64,000 nt of DNA from Paraspadella gotoi. Taxonomy: Eukaryota > Chaetognatha. A program made the position numbers and the translations under genes. Where the stretch lies: positions 25,807,293-25,871,292 of the forward strand of contig CM119267.1 in NCBI GenBank assembly GCA_051294375.1. The letters run 5' to 3'. The notes beneath the pieces were generated by a model. It searched no databases. It saw nothing but the letters and a program-made list of their open reading frames with translations, and had not been told where the DNA came from. Each line of letters starts with the position of its first letter. The stretch's first letter is position 1. Below, piece after piece: positions 13,001 to 25,000 of the stretch.

Positions 13001-16000
13001 GTACATTTGGCGTACAGAGGGGTTTTCTTCCTGTGCCCCACCTAACTCAACTTTGTTTGTTTTTTTCGAGCCTTCACCTGGTCTTGTCATATGCTCATTT
13101 GTTGATGGGGAAGAACAACATGATAGAATTTATGGTTCCAAATGGAACCGGAATTCTTCATGGTTCTTCCCCACCAACAATCACCCACCGTCCACCCCTG
13201 GCACCACCAGTGGTGGAAGGCGGCTCAGGCTCGCTTCTTTTTGTTTGGTGAGATGTTTGTGGTCAGTTTTTTTGAGAGTCATTTTCAATGATTTCTCTTT
13301 TTTTCCATGTACGTTTTCTTCATGATTCTTGGACACGTGTTCGCCGTTCTTCGTCGGTCTTCGTTTTTACGCCAGCGTTCTCTGGCGGCCTCTTCGGCGG
13401 CGGATCGGCCTTCATGCTCCGAGAGAGTGCCTGGGTCACGCTTTCCTCGTCGACGACGCCTCCGCTTCTGGATCAGAGGAGGGTTCCTCCTCTGAAGAGT
13501 CAGTTGAGGGGTTTGACAACTTGTCTCGTCGTGCTTCTGTACAGCCTTTGGAGTGGATGATGCAGCAGTGGAGGGACTTGCGCAGAGTCGGCCCAGATGA
13601 CATTCTTTTCTCGTCGTAGGACGTGTTTTCCACCAACGCGCGCTTCAGGCGCTGGTCGGATGCTTCTTCGTCGGTGGAATTTCGTCCTCCTGCTCAAGAG
13701 AGTTGTCTTGCCACTCATTTCGACGCTGTTTGGAAGGATTCCAAGACGACGTGCTCTTTCAAGGCTTTAGAGCGCATCATGAGAGACGCCGGAGCGTCCG
13801 CTCATGCTGTCCTTTGTCCCTGACGCTCTCCGCCTCATGGTCGAGGCTCTTCGCTCGGAGGGGCCCGGTTCAGTGGACGCAGGCCACCTTGATCTTGCCA
13901 AGCCCATTGGAGACGCCTCGTCAGGTTTGGCGGCGATTTTTGGTTCGGCCCTCTCCGAGACTCGGCGCATGGTAGTCAACGCTGCCCCTTAGGATCTCAA
14001 GACAGTTCTGTCCAGTTCTCCACCCTCCACGGCGTTCCTTTTCAGAGACCACTCCACAGACATCTCACAGGCATTCCATTCTTCGCTTTTCCGCTCCGGG
14101 GTGCTGTACAATTGTGCCTGTTCTGCTAGCCGCAAGCGTGGGTGTGGCAGTCTGCGTGGTTCCGTTCGCCGTCCCTACAGGTCTCGCAAGTTTTTGCCGC
14201 CTCCCAAGCGTAGGGGTGGGGCTTCAGGGATACCAAAGGACGCCGACAGATCGCCCGATAGCTCTTTCGGCCGTCGCCTCGTCTGGCCATCAGTTTTCCA
14301 AACCCGGTTTTTGTCTATGGACTGGTTTTTGTGGCTTCTCATCCCCCTTCTATGACATCCGGTCAAGTGGGCGTGGCGCTTCACCGGAAGTCTTCGCAGG
14401 ATTCCCCCATATTGGTTTGCTGGTTACGAGTAGCTGCGCACTAAGGTAGCGGAGGGGAGGGGAAGAGGAGGAGATCCTCTTTCGTTTTTCTCTCGGGAGA
14501 TGTCGCGTTTGCAGAGCAGATGCTCATTTGTTGGTGGGGAAGAACCATGAAGAATCCCAGTTCCATAATTTTTTTTTTTTTCATTAATTTTCTTTAATAG
14601 TATCGTCTGGCGAGATTACTACACCTTTAAGATTTTTTTATTTACATTGATTTTATTAGCTTAAAAAGTAACTAATTGCTATAAATCCTCGTCCAGAGAA
14701 AACTTGGCCGCGGAAAAAGACGCCGACGTCGATATGGAGGACGTGTCGGCCGGCGCGACGACGACGACTACTTCGATTTCAGTTAAAGCGAAACCGAGGA
14801 AACGAAACGTCGATGACAAAACTACCAACGGAGAAGAAGAAATTGAAGTGAAGAAGAGAAAACTGGATTTCGGCGACACGGGTAAGTTCTTTCATGCTTT
14901 TCTTTTTACTTTTTTCTTTTTCTATTTAAAAAGAGCTTGATCACTTATATTGCATGCAGTTGATTCTTTCTCCAACGCTAAGATGAGAAACGCGATTTAG
15001 TTTTTTACTTTTCATTTATTTATAGTTTTAGTTATACTGTGGACGCAAAAAGTTTCAGAGTAAGAATGAATTTATTCTTCAATAAGGTTAATAACAATAA
15101 CAGTCAAAAACTCATATGCTAAGTCTATAACAATAGGTATTTACAAGGTCAAAGTTTGACCACAAAAAGAATAAGGGAAAACGATTGAGGGTAAGGATGG
15201 TAAGTTCGGTTTTGACCGAGATTGCGTGTTGTACTTGTTCGTCCACAATACTTGTTTTTTAAAGAATCAATTTTAAAAGATACAAAAATGAAAGTTGTGA
15301 AAGTTTGCAAAGTCCCATCGGTTTTTAGCAATCGTAAAGCAAACAAATTTCGTTGACGTCGATAGGACTGGGTCCATTCCGCTGCCCCACTCTGACCCCA
15401 TCCTTTTTGGCAGTGATTGTTTTCTTGGGGCCGAGAATACCCCAGGCACCGAACACTCTCTCCGTAGTGCATGAGAGAAGCGTATGGCTGACCCTGATGA
15501 GTGACCGTCCAACGATCTTTATTAGAAAAGTTGTGGGCGTGACCTTTTTTAATGTCCCAATGGATCGTCACGTAGTCGTCACGGTCGTATCTGTAGTCAG
15601 GCATAGCAAAGTTCACCCCGCCTCTAAGCATGACACCTTCAGTCGTGACCCGGTGGCTCATTGAGTTAAGCCATCAGCTCATGACCACTAGGTACCGGGT
15701 TCAATCCCAACCCGGTACCTACCCTGCAGGAAGTGTGGGGACGGCTGTAAGTCGCCTTGGGGGCGTGAAAAACCCTCAAGCCTGATTCCAAGCCCAGGAC
15801 CCGTTCCATGGCTGCTAAAGGTGGTTATAGAAGTTACGGATAGTCATCTTCAGCCCACTTAGCACTTTATCCACACTGGTGTTATTTTACTCGCTGAATA
15901 AAAATACTTAAAATACTAACAAAATACATAAAATTGATAAAAGTATTATTGGAATAACATTGTTCTATAACATGCAATATATCTAGTGCCTTTTTTTTCA

Positions 16001-19000
16001 TTGAAATCGATAGATATTAACTAAAAATATTAGAATTAATTTTTCTTTTTGATATAAGAGAACCGAACTTCCGTCGTTTGATGTCGTCAGGTTACTAGTA
16101 AATATGCATTTGAGGATTCCAAATATGATTTTAAAATTGACATACGTAGACGCGCATAGACGCGATATGCCTTAAAAGCAAGTTGTTTGGTTTGTTTCCA
16201 CTTAAATTTTTAGCTTCGGCCAAGTCAATTGGTAATAAAAAATTGATTTTCTTTGATATCTTTTGAACCAAAAATGATAGAAGGATGAGACTGGTATCAT
16301 ATTAAAGCCATAATTATGGGGCATCTTTTCCATATAATTTTTTAAAAATGTTTCAAAAAATTTTTTTAAAATCTTGATCGGAATCTTAGTCAAAAGTATA
16401 ACAACTTTTGAAATTAAATTAAACACACTTGGCCACATTTAAAAAAATAAATAAATAAGGATAATGATTATCATTTTGTTGAAAACAAAAAAATTTAAAA
16501 AATTCATGTAGGAACCTTAAAACATATGATTTAATTATGATAATTTAGGAGTTCAAACTTTGTTCCCTCTGTTTTAAAAACTACTGACATAGGGCTAAAA
16601 GACTGTATTATCCGATTTTTAAATTTTAAGATTTAGCTGTGTCTACGAGGCCTGGCAGAAAAAAATTATCACTTTTTTTTGTTTGTCATAATGCTATTAT
16701 AAAATAATTTTGATGCATCATGTGAGGTATCATATGAAAGCTAACGATGTCTGCTACATGACAGCACGTGAAAAAAAATTTTCTTAATAAAAATAAAAAA
16801 TCACCAGACTACCCTACTGGTGAGCCCATCCTGTCGAGCGTATTCCAACATGATTCCAGGCCCATGGACGAGCTAAAGATTGCTCCCCTCCCTACACTGG
16901 AAGCAGTGCAGGGTGGGTTACAATCTGGGGGGCATGTAGTTGGGCATTGCAAAGTTCACCCCGCCTCTAAGCATGACACCTTCAGTCGTGACCCGGTGGC
17001 TCATTGAGTAAAGCCATCAGCTCATGACCACTAGGTACTGGGTTCCATCCCAACCCGGTACCTACCCTGCAGGAAGTGTGAGGACGGCTATAAGCCGCCT
17101 TGGGGGCGTGGAAAACCCTCAAGCCTGGTTCCAAGCCCAGGACCCTTTCCATGGCTGCTAGAGGGGCTTATAGAAGTTACGGATAGTCATCTTCAGCCCA
17201 CTAAGCGCCTTATCCACATATCTATTTGGGGAATAGTATATCGACGGAGTTGGCAGGCTTGTGCTGCAGACAAATTTGTACGGGCATCAGAGAACTCGTT
17301 GAACAATTTTAGACAAACATTTTAAGGACTGTTCTTCAATATAAATAGTATTAGATCAACCAAAAATCAATAACCACACTGGATCTTCTTCTTCTTCTTC
17401 TTCTATTTGGTTTTTCTTTGTCTGCTCTATATTTTGGAACTATAAAAACAAAAAAAAATTGACCGGAATAAAACTCACAAGAGCGATCAAATGATAGAGT
17501 ACAATCGCCTTTTCGGTGGTGTTTGTAGGAACTTTTAAGATAAAATCGATTTGATAATTTTAGTACAAATTTTTAAATAGTATTATAATTCCAATTATTA
17601 TTAATATTTATTTTATCATTATTATTGATATTATTGATAATAACATTATTATTATATTGATAAAATTTAATTAAACTTACTTATTAATCTATTTATTGGT
17701 AAATTTTTTGTTATTTGGTTTAACCTTAACTCTCTCATATTAAACATGGCAAGTAAGTTTACTTTTCTAAACCTTGAAGTTTTATTAAATAAACCTTTAT
17801 AATATTTACTTATTTAGTAATAAAGGTTAATAAGGAATAAATATAAAACATAACAAAGACATTTTTGTTTTTTATTTATAAAATAATTTTTAGTCGGATC
17901 TGCTAATCAGCAGATTTCAGACACAGTAATGTCCAGTAGTATATATCGCACATATTACCAAAAGTAACAATCAATTAATTTGGCTCAGAAACAATTTTAA
18001 AGGGACAAAATCAGCACGTGACCGTTTCGCCACGTTATTTTTCATTGTGTCATAAACGGTTTTTTTATTTAAAATTTATACCTCTTCAAATTAAGGCATA
18101 TTATTTTAGATATAACAGGATCATTAGTAAAAGTTCAGTTTTCCCTTTTTATTAATTCGTGAAACTTTTAAAGTTTTTAGTTCACTCACATTTTCAGTCT
18201 TTGTTGCTCATAAAGGCTCCCATTTGAAGCCACAATATGTCAAAACACGTTTCGAAACAAAAATTTGCAATTATATGTTTACTAACAAAAAACGAGTAAC
18301 ATTTGTTATTCTTATTCGACTTTTTGATGGGCTTGAGTATGCCTTTCAGCCGCGGCATTAGTCCAAAATGCTCTGACGCACTTTTCAAATGGGCACACCT
18401 TTTTATTTAATTGACCATGGAAAGCCATATAATGGTCAGTCATAGATTTGTTTGTTCCGCAGTTTAAATTGCACAAAGGGCAAACTATCTTTCCCCCAAA
18501 TGCGTCCAAGTGCATGAGCAGGTGAAATCTGTATGCATCTTTTTCATCAGAAAAGGTTAGACAGCACATGCAACATGTTTTAAGTGCAGCTTTTGTCTTT
18601 ACTTGAACCACTGCTGAAGTCGATGGTATTGTTGATTTCACAACTTTTTCGGATTCTTGGGAACGCTGCGGGCTTTGAATAGCAAAGCTCATCAAGTTTT
18701 TGAAAACCTCCTGCTGACTATTCCATGAAGTTGATATAGAATACGGTGTATTGCTACTCTTCAAATTTTGCGTAATGGAATCAATATTACTGATTATTTT
18801 CTCTAAATGGTTAATGCCAGGAACCTGTATTGTCTTTTCCTTATTACAAAGTGAACCAGAAATCGAAACCTGTGATTGGGAGGTCTTTTCGAAAGGATCT
18901 ATAATTTTAATTTCGTGATTTTTTATTGTGTTTTCATCCTTGACTTTGGCGCTTAACTGGTTATAATTTTCATCGTCATTTCTTAAACTTATTTCGTAAT

Positions 19001-22000
19001 TTTTGTTGGAAGCGCTATTGCTTTTAATGTCGATGTCATTCTCATCTCCAATCGTTATCATTTTCTGCTCCATTTTTGATGTGAACGCTGTTTTGGAATA
19101 AAACGTTGGTAATCTTTCAGTCTGTTTTGTCGCTTGGCCTTCCTGATGGAGGAACGAGATTGCAAATGTCGCCTTACCGCCATGATGATGTTTTCGGTGG
19201 CTATAAGATTCACAGCGATGCTTAAGCACTTTTCCACAGACATTGCATTTGAAACGACGGCCTTTATGAATGTCGTTTTCGTGGTCTAATCGGTGTCTGA
19301 CTTTGTTAAACTTACGGTTGCAAAAGGTACAGAACTTACTTATTGATTTTTCATCTGTCATGGAGTTTACGTCTTTGAAGATTTCATCCGCAGTACGGGA
19401 ATCTGATTTTACTGTATCAAAAGCGTAACGATCTACAGCATCTGCATCGTTGCGCATATTTGCAATTGCTGTCTCATCCATTTTAACATCAGCTGCGCCC
19501 TCTATTTTATCATCCAAACAGTCAGTCGGTTCGGCTCCATCCTGAATTGTATCCTTAATATTTGTCGGTGATTTCTTTGCGCTGTATTTCTTTTGTTTCT
19601 TCTTTTTGCCAAAAATTCTTTTCCTTATCTCAGGTAGGAGCTCGGTCAAAGGATGACTTTTATTGATCATCATCGCGAAGGCGAAGGAGTCGGCATGTTT
19701 TTTTCTATGCAAATAGATCCCGGTGGTATGGCACAAGTACACTTTGCATGGAAGGCAGAAGAAGTGTGACCCGTGATCGTTGCTCGCGTGATCCAGCTTG
19801 CTCCTGTATAAAAAATTCAAAAATAATATCAATCTTTTTCAGGTTTTTTGTTAAAATTTTTTCATGAAATTCTTATTTATTTACTTATATATATTTTCTT
19901 ATTTATTTCTTATTCTTATTTATTTCTTATTCTTATTTATTTTTAATCATCTCGTCATTCGTTTTTGTTTTTATAATTACAGTTAATATAATAAAAATAA
20001 GATATATTATCGTAACTGATTCAAACATTTGGGGGATGACAGAGAATTCGTAATTACCTGAGGCTTTCGAAATCTTTAGAGCAGATTTCACAAAAGAATT
20101 CGTGACATCCATCGATTTCTTTTTGAGGATCGGTTTCCATTTTGATGAAGATCGTTTCTTTCTCATGTAACTCTTTGTGCAACTTGAAGTATCGGTAATC
20201 GAGAAAGTTTATATTACATGCGTTGCACCTAAACGTTTAGTATTAGCATAATGATGAGTTCCACTGAGGAACAATATAATATAATATTATATATATATAT
20301 ATATATGAAACCTTGTTTTTTTATACGTACCTTATATTTTTAGAATGGTGGGAGTTTTGATTGTGCGATTTTAACCTGTAATAATCCTGAAATCGTTTCG
20401 GACAATTTCTGCATTGATGCACCCGTTTTTCTGGGCAAAATTTTCGTGGCTTTTTAGGGAGATGATTGTGTGAGGTTTGAACGTGAATTCGATCCCCTTC
20501 TGCTGACTTCTCAAGAAAAGCCACTGAAGGACATTTAAGTTTTTTTTTGCTACATTCCCATACTTGGTGACCAGAATTTTCCTAAAAATATGACTTTTAG
20601 TTAATTTTTTTATTTGACGCGAGCGAATAAGTCTGAATTAAAGATATTAATAATAAGAAAGCTACGTCGGTTAGACAGCCAATTGTAACCAGTAACTTCA
20701 CTAAAGAACATTTTTAAATTTTACTTTCTGGCACACCTGAACAGTTAGTTCTTTAATTCATGATGAATACCTTCTTTTCGTTCCGCTTGTATTGATGTTT
20801 TTCAAACAATAAAATTGTTTCACCAGTGATGGATTTAAAAAATTCGTACGAACTCATTTTGATTTCTCTATTAGCAGCGTCTGTGTTCTTAAAGGGTTTA
20901 TCTCGCAGATTTGTGCATCTAATCGCGATGTGAGATTTAATAAATTTATTCTCTAGAATTTAGTAAGACTAAGAGAAAGAAATGTCGATATGCAGTTAAA
21001 ACGCGGATTCAAGCCAAGTGTGAGAGAGAGAGAGAGAATAAACTACCTTAAAATTTGATCCTTATCACGATTGTTCCGACTTTTTTTTGTGTGTTGTCGT
21101 TTTCGTCGTCGTCTTCATCGTCGTCGTCTTACTCTATCGAAAGATAAATGAGTGTTGCTTGTTGACAAAGCAGAAAGTCACGAAAAAAAAAAAAAGAATG
21201 TTAGTGTTAGACTTACAGTATAAAGACATTATATTTTTTTTTCTTTGTTTTAGCTGAATTCGTCATGTTAGGTTATTAACCGAAGAGAGTAAGATTAAAA
21301 TAATTACAACAGATTGGAAAATTTTCGCTCTTTGGTTAAGTATGAAATTGTCGAACTCGATTACTATTACTTATTACTTATTGACTGGTCTAATTGACAG
21401 AGAGTTTGCCCACTCTGTCGGGAGTCCCTCCGTCTTCTGCCCCGTTATGCCACTTGTTGAGGTAGTAGGAACCTGACGTCAGTCCACAGCATCCTCCACT
21501 TCGCAAGACGGCAAGTCCGAAAGGGCCTATGGCCCAGTTCATAGCGCCCGCAAGCCCAGCCTTGTGCATAAGGCTGGTGGCTTCGTCAGGCACTGAACCC
21601 TAAAGTCTATCGGAAAATGTTGACGTAGTTGACGTGACTAATCCTGCTGACTACCGTCGTCAAAAGGCCGTTTGTGGACGGGTAGGAAGCCTATGGTCTA
21701 TATCGTGGCCTACTAGCATTTGAACTGGAAGAGAAAGTGGAGGGAAAGCTCTGAAGTAGACAAAATGCGAAAAAAAAATTATAGAAGCAAGTTTGAGCAA
21801 ACAATGTCGGATCTGCCCACGATCATTATCGGTAATTAATTAATTAATAAATAATAATTAATTAATTCAAGTTAATTTTTTAATTAATTAATAATTAATT
21901 TATTCAAGTTAATTATTTAATTAATTAGGCAATTTAATCCGAAATGTTTGTTTTGATTGATTGACTGATTAAGTAATTATTGATTAATTAATTGACTAAT

Positions 22001-25000
22001 TGATTAGTTAACTGATTAATTGTTTGATTAATTAATACATCTTGCATTTACATTTAAAATAAAAAGAAAAAGAAGCATAATCAATTAGTTAAACAGGTTC
22101 TTTGTTTTTTCCGACGGACCGACGAACCGACAAAGTGAATTATCTGCTGTACGCAGATCCGACTATAAAAAGCAAAAGAGCAACGACAATATCTCTACAC
22201 TAATGAAAAAAAATTAACACAACACGAATTCCCACTGAATCATCATTCAAATTCCATCCTCGGCCATCGAACAACATTTTACTTTACCTCTCTTCTCACT
22301 CTAGGGTCATTTCCCGCTCCCACTAACAAATATGATTTGGCGACGCACACAGTGACCGTTCGTCGAACTGGTACCATAGGCGATGTGATGGCATTATGGG
22401 ACATGAAGGTGATTCGCGGCGCACTTTATATATGTATTAAGAATGCCTCGTCTCGCATATTTGCTCAACGTCTCTTCCAACGTTTCACCCAGGAATCCTG
22501 CGTAACTCCATCAGACGCGGAACTATTCAACCGGATGCATCGATTCAAGTCCATCGACTCTTTTAACCAGAGATCCCCACCCAACGAGATGCTTCAGGGC
22601 CTCCGCTTCTTTGAGCGCCCTGTCAAGAGCATCAACGCCGGTAGCTGGGACGTGGAGAAAATTCTGGCAAAAAATTTTGCAAGACTTTTAGACCAATAAA
22701 TTTCATTAAATTCGATGAAAGGAAGCTGACCCAAATTTCTAATACAACTTAATTCTTCCAAATGCAGGGGCCTCGTCGGCAGCGCTTCAGTCCAAAGAGG
22801 CTTTTTCCTGGGGTCCCGTCGACAACAAGGCCTTCGCCAACTGCCTTCTCGTTCTCTGTGAAATGCTGCGTCCAATCCTCGCCGCCGAAGATAGACTGCT
22901 TACTCTCAGGTGAAAAAAAAATTAAAGGAAAAGAGAGACCTATTATGGGGAAATACTCGCCCTTTCCTTCTTTAAAAAATTAAAGGAAAAGGGAGACCTA
23001 TTATGGGGAAATACTTGCCCTTTACTTCTCTAAAAAATTAAAGGAAAAGGGAGACCTAATATGGGGAAATACTCGCCCTTTTCTTCTTTAAAAAATTTAA
23101 GGAAAAGGGAGACCTATTATGGGGAATTACTCGCCCTTTTCCTTCTCTAAAAAATTAAAGGAAAAGAGAGACCTATTATGGGGAATTACTCGCCCTTTTC
23201 CTTCTCTAAGGTCCCCCACTTACATCCTGGGTGATCTTCACGGCAATTTCCGCGACTTGATTTCCTTTGAAAAGGCGTTGTGGCGTCTGGGCCCGATTTT
23301 GACTCCTGCCTCTTTTCTTTTCCTCGGCGACTACGTGGATCGCGGAGAGATGGGGGTCGAGGTCAGCCTCTTTATTCTCTTGGTTAACTATTAATTTCAG
23401 TTTAAAGAGAGATAATTATAAGTTTGAGAAGTTGATTTCGCGTTTTTGTATTTTTTTATTAAAATTGAAGAACTAATCTTAATTATACTTTTATTTAGAG
23501 CACCACGTATATTTAGAAATTTTTATATTTAATCAAAATTTTTCTATTAATCAAATCACAACGAAAAGAAAGGATTTAACACAATATATTGAAACCAAAA
23601 ACGTTTCCAAATTGAATTATCTGAAAAACTAATTTCTCCCCCATTAAACCCTCCGACCACTCTACAGGTAGTCGCCTACCTCTTCGCCCAAAAGATCCTG
23701 GCGCCGCAAAAGTTTTTCCTGCTCCGCGGGAACCACGAGCTCCGCGCCGTGCAAGAGATGTTCTCCTTCGAGTCTGAGTGCCTCTCCAAGTTCGGCGAGA
23801 CGCTGGGCCGCCAGTTGTGGCATGAGGTTAACTCTTGCTTCGATGCGATGCCCGTCGCCGCCATCGTCGACGACAAAATTTTCTGCGTCCACGGCGGAAT
23901 TCCTCCGCCTTGGGAACTCAAAGGAAGGTCTGTGTTTTCTCATAATTTTTGTGAAATACTCGATAATCTTCATTTAGTCATTTCTTTCTCGTTTTGTTTG
24001 CCTAAAAAAAAAACCTCTGATTTAAGAATTGTGTTTTCTTTTGAGAACTCTGCGTTCGGCCATCAACGACATTCCATGTCCTTTGAAGGACCCGGAAGTC
24101 GAGAGTCCCATCGCGTGGGAAATCTTGTGGAGCGATCCCCTACCCACTGAAGCCGGTAATTTAAAATAGAAATTTTGTCTTATATGTATTTCTAAATAGT
24201 TCGGTCAATTTGACGCGATTCATTTTAGTTAGTTGATTTTTAGTAATGTTAATGGGAATAAGGGGTGAACTTAGGTAATATTTTACCTAATTAACTGAGC
24301 AAAGTGTTACTGAATTTGCCTAGGTAAAGAAATGATTTTTCTTAATTATTATTATTATATTTATTTTTAAAGATAAATAAAACAATATATTTTCTTTTAT
24401 TGTTTTAATTTCGTTATCAACTATATTTTCAATTTGTTATTACTATATTTTAATAGACTCCAACCCCTGTCATCAAACACCAAATACCAAACACCAAACA
24501 TATTTTTAGCTTTTAATTTTGTTAAAAAATTTTTTTTATCTTTCATTAAAAATATTTGGGCTAAAACTAATTGAATTTCGATGTTGAGCAAATTAAAGTT
24601 TTATATTTGATAAAGTTTTTATTTAAAAATTAATACCAAAAAATATCCTATTTTGTTATTTTTTTAATTTTATATGAAAATTTGCAAAATTATTTGTTTT
24701 ACTATCTTATATTTTTATATTTTATGAATGTTTTATGGTGGACTAAAATCCACCAACCGTTCATCAGCGGCCATTGGTGTTGAGGCAAGTCATTTGCCTC
24801 CCAACCCAAAGGTCCGGGGTTCTAGCCCGTTGGCCGCCTAACAGTTAAGAGGGACGGGGCGCTTAACCCTCCTATAACACGGTGTTACAGCCTGATCCGA
24901 AGCTCAGGGACTACTTATATTGAACGGTTCTGTCACTAACAAATAACAATTATCACTGTCTCTTCATTGGTGAGCCCGACATCCAAACACAACAGCAACA

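Larger units (their letters stand above)
10455..14545 (+). mobile_element. DIRS-like retroelement relic bounded by inverted repeats
   Basis: About 120 bp at 10455-10580 recurs inverted at 14432-14545; both contain GCAAACGCGACATCTCCCGAG or its complement, with a common tip TTCTTCCCCACCAACAA. Between them lie a repeat F copy, an antisense LTR/env-like fragment, GC-box repeats and a broken gag-like gene. DIRS elements are known for inverted termini and lack of LTRs, and the gag resembles the DIRS gag type. No reverse transcriptase is left. A related tip forms a near-palindrome at 13105-13190, so more than one insertion may be joined here. Confidence 0.5.

Noticed and set aside
21390-21593. 67-codon minus ORF in a GC-rich island
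   Set aside because: Short, no domain, no splice partners; kept only as an unassigned island.
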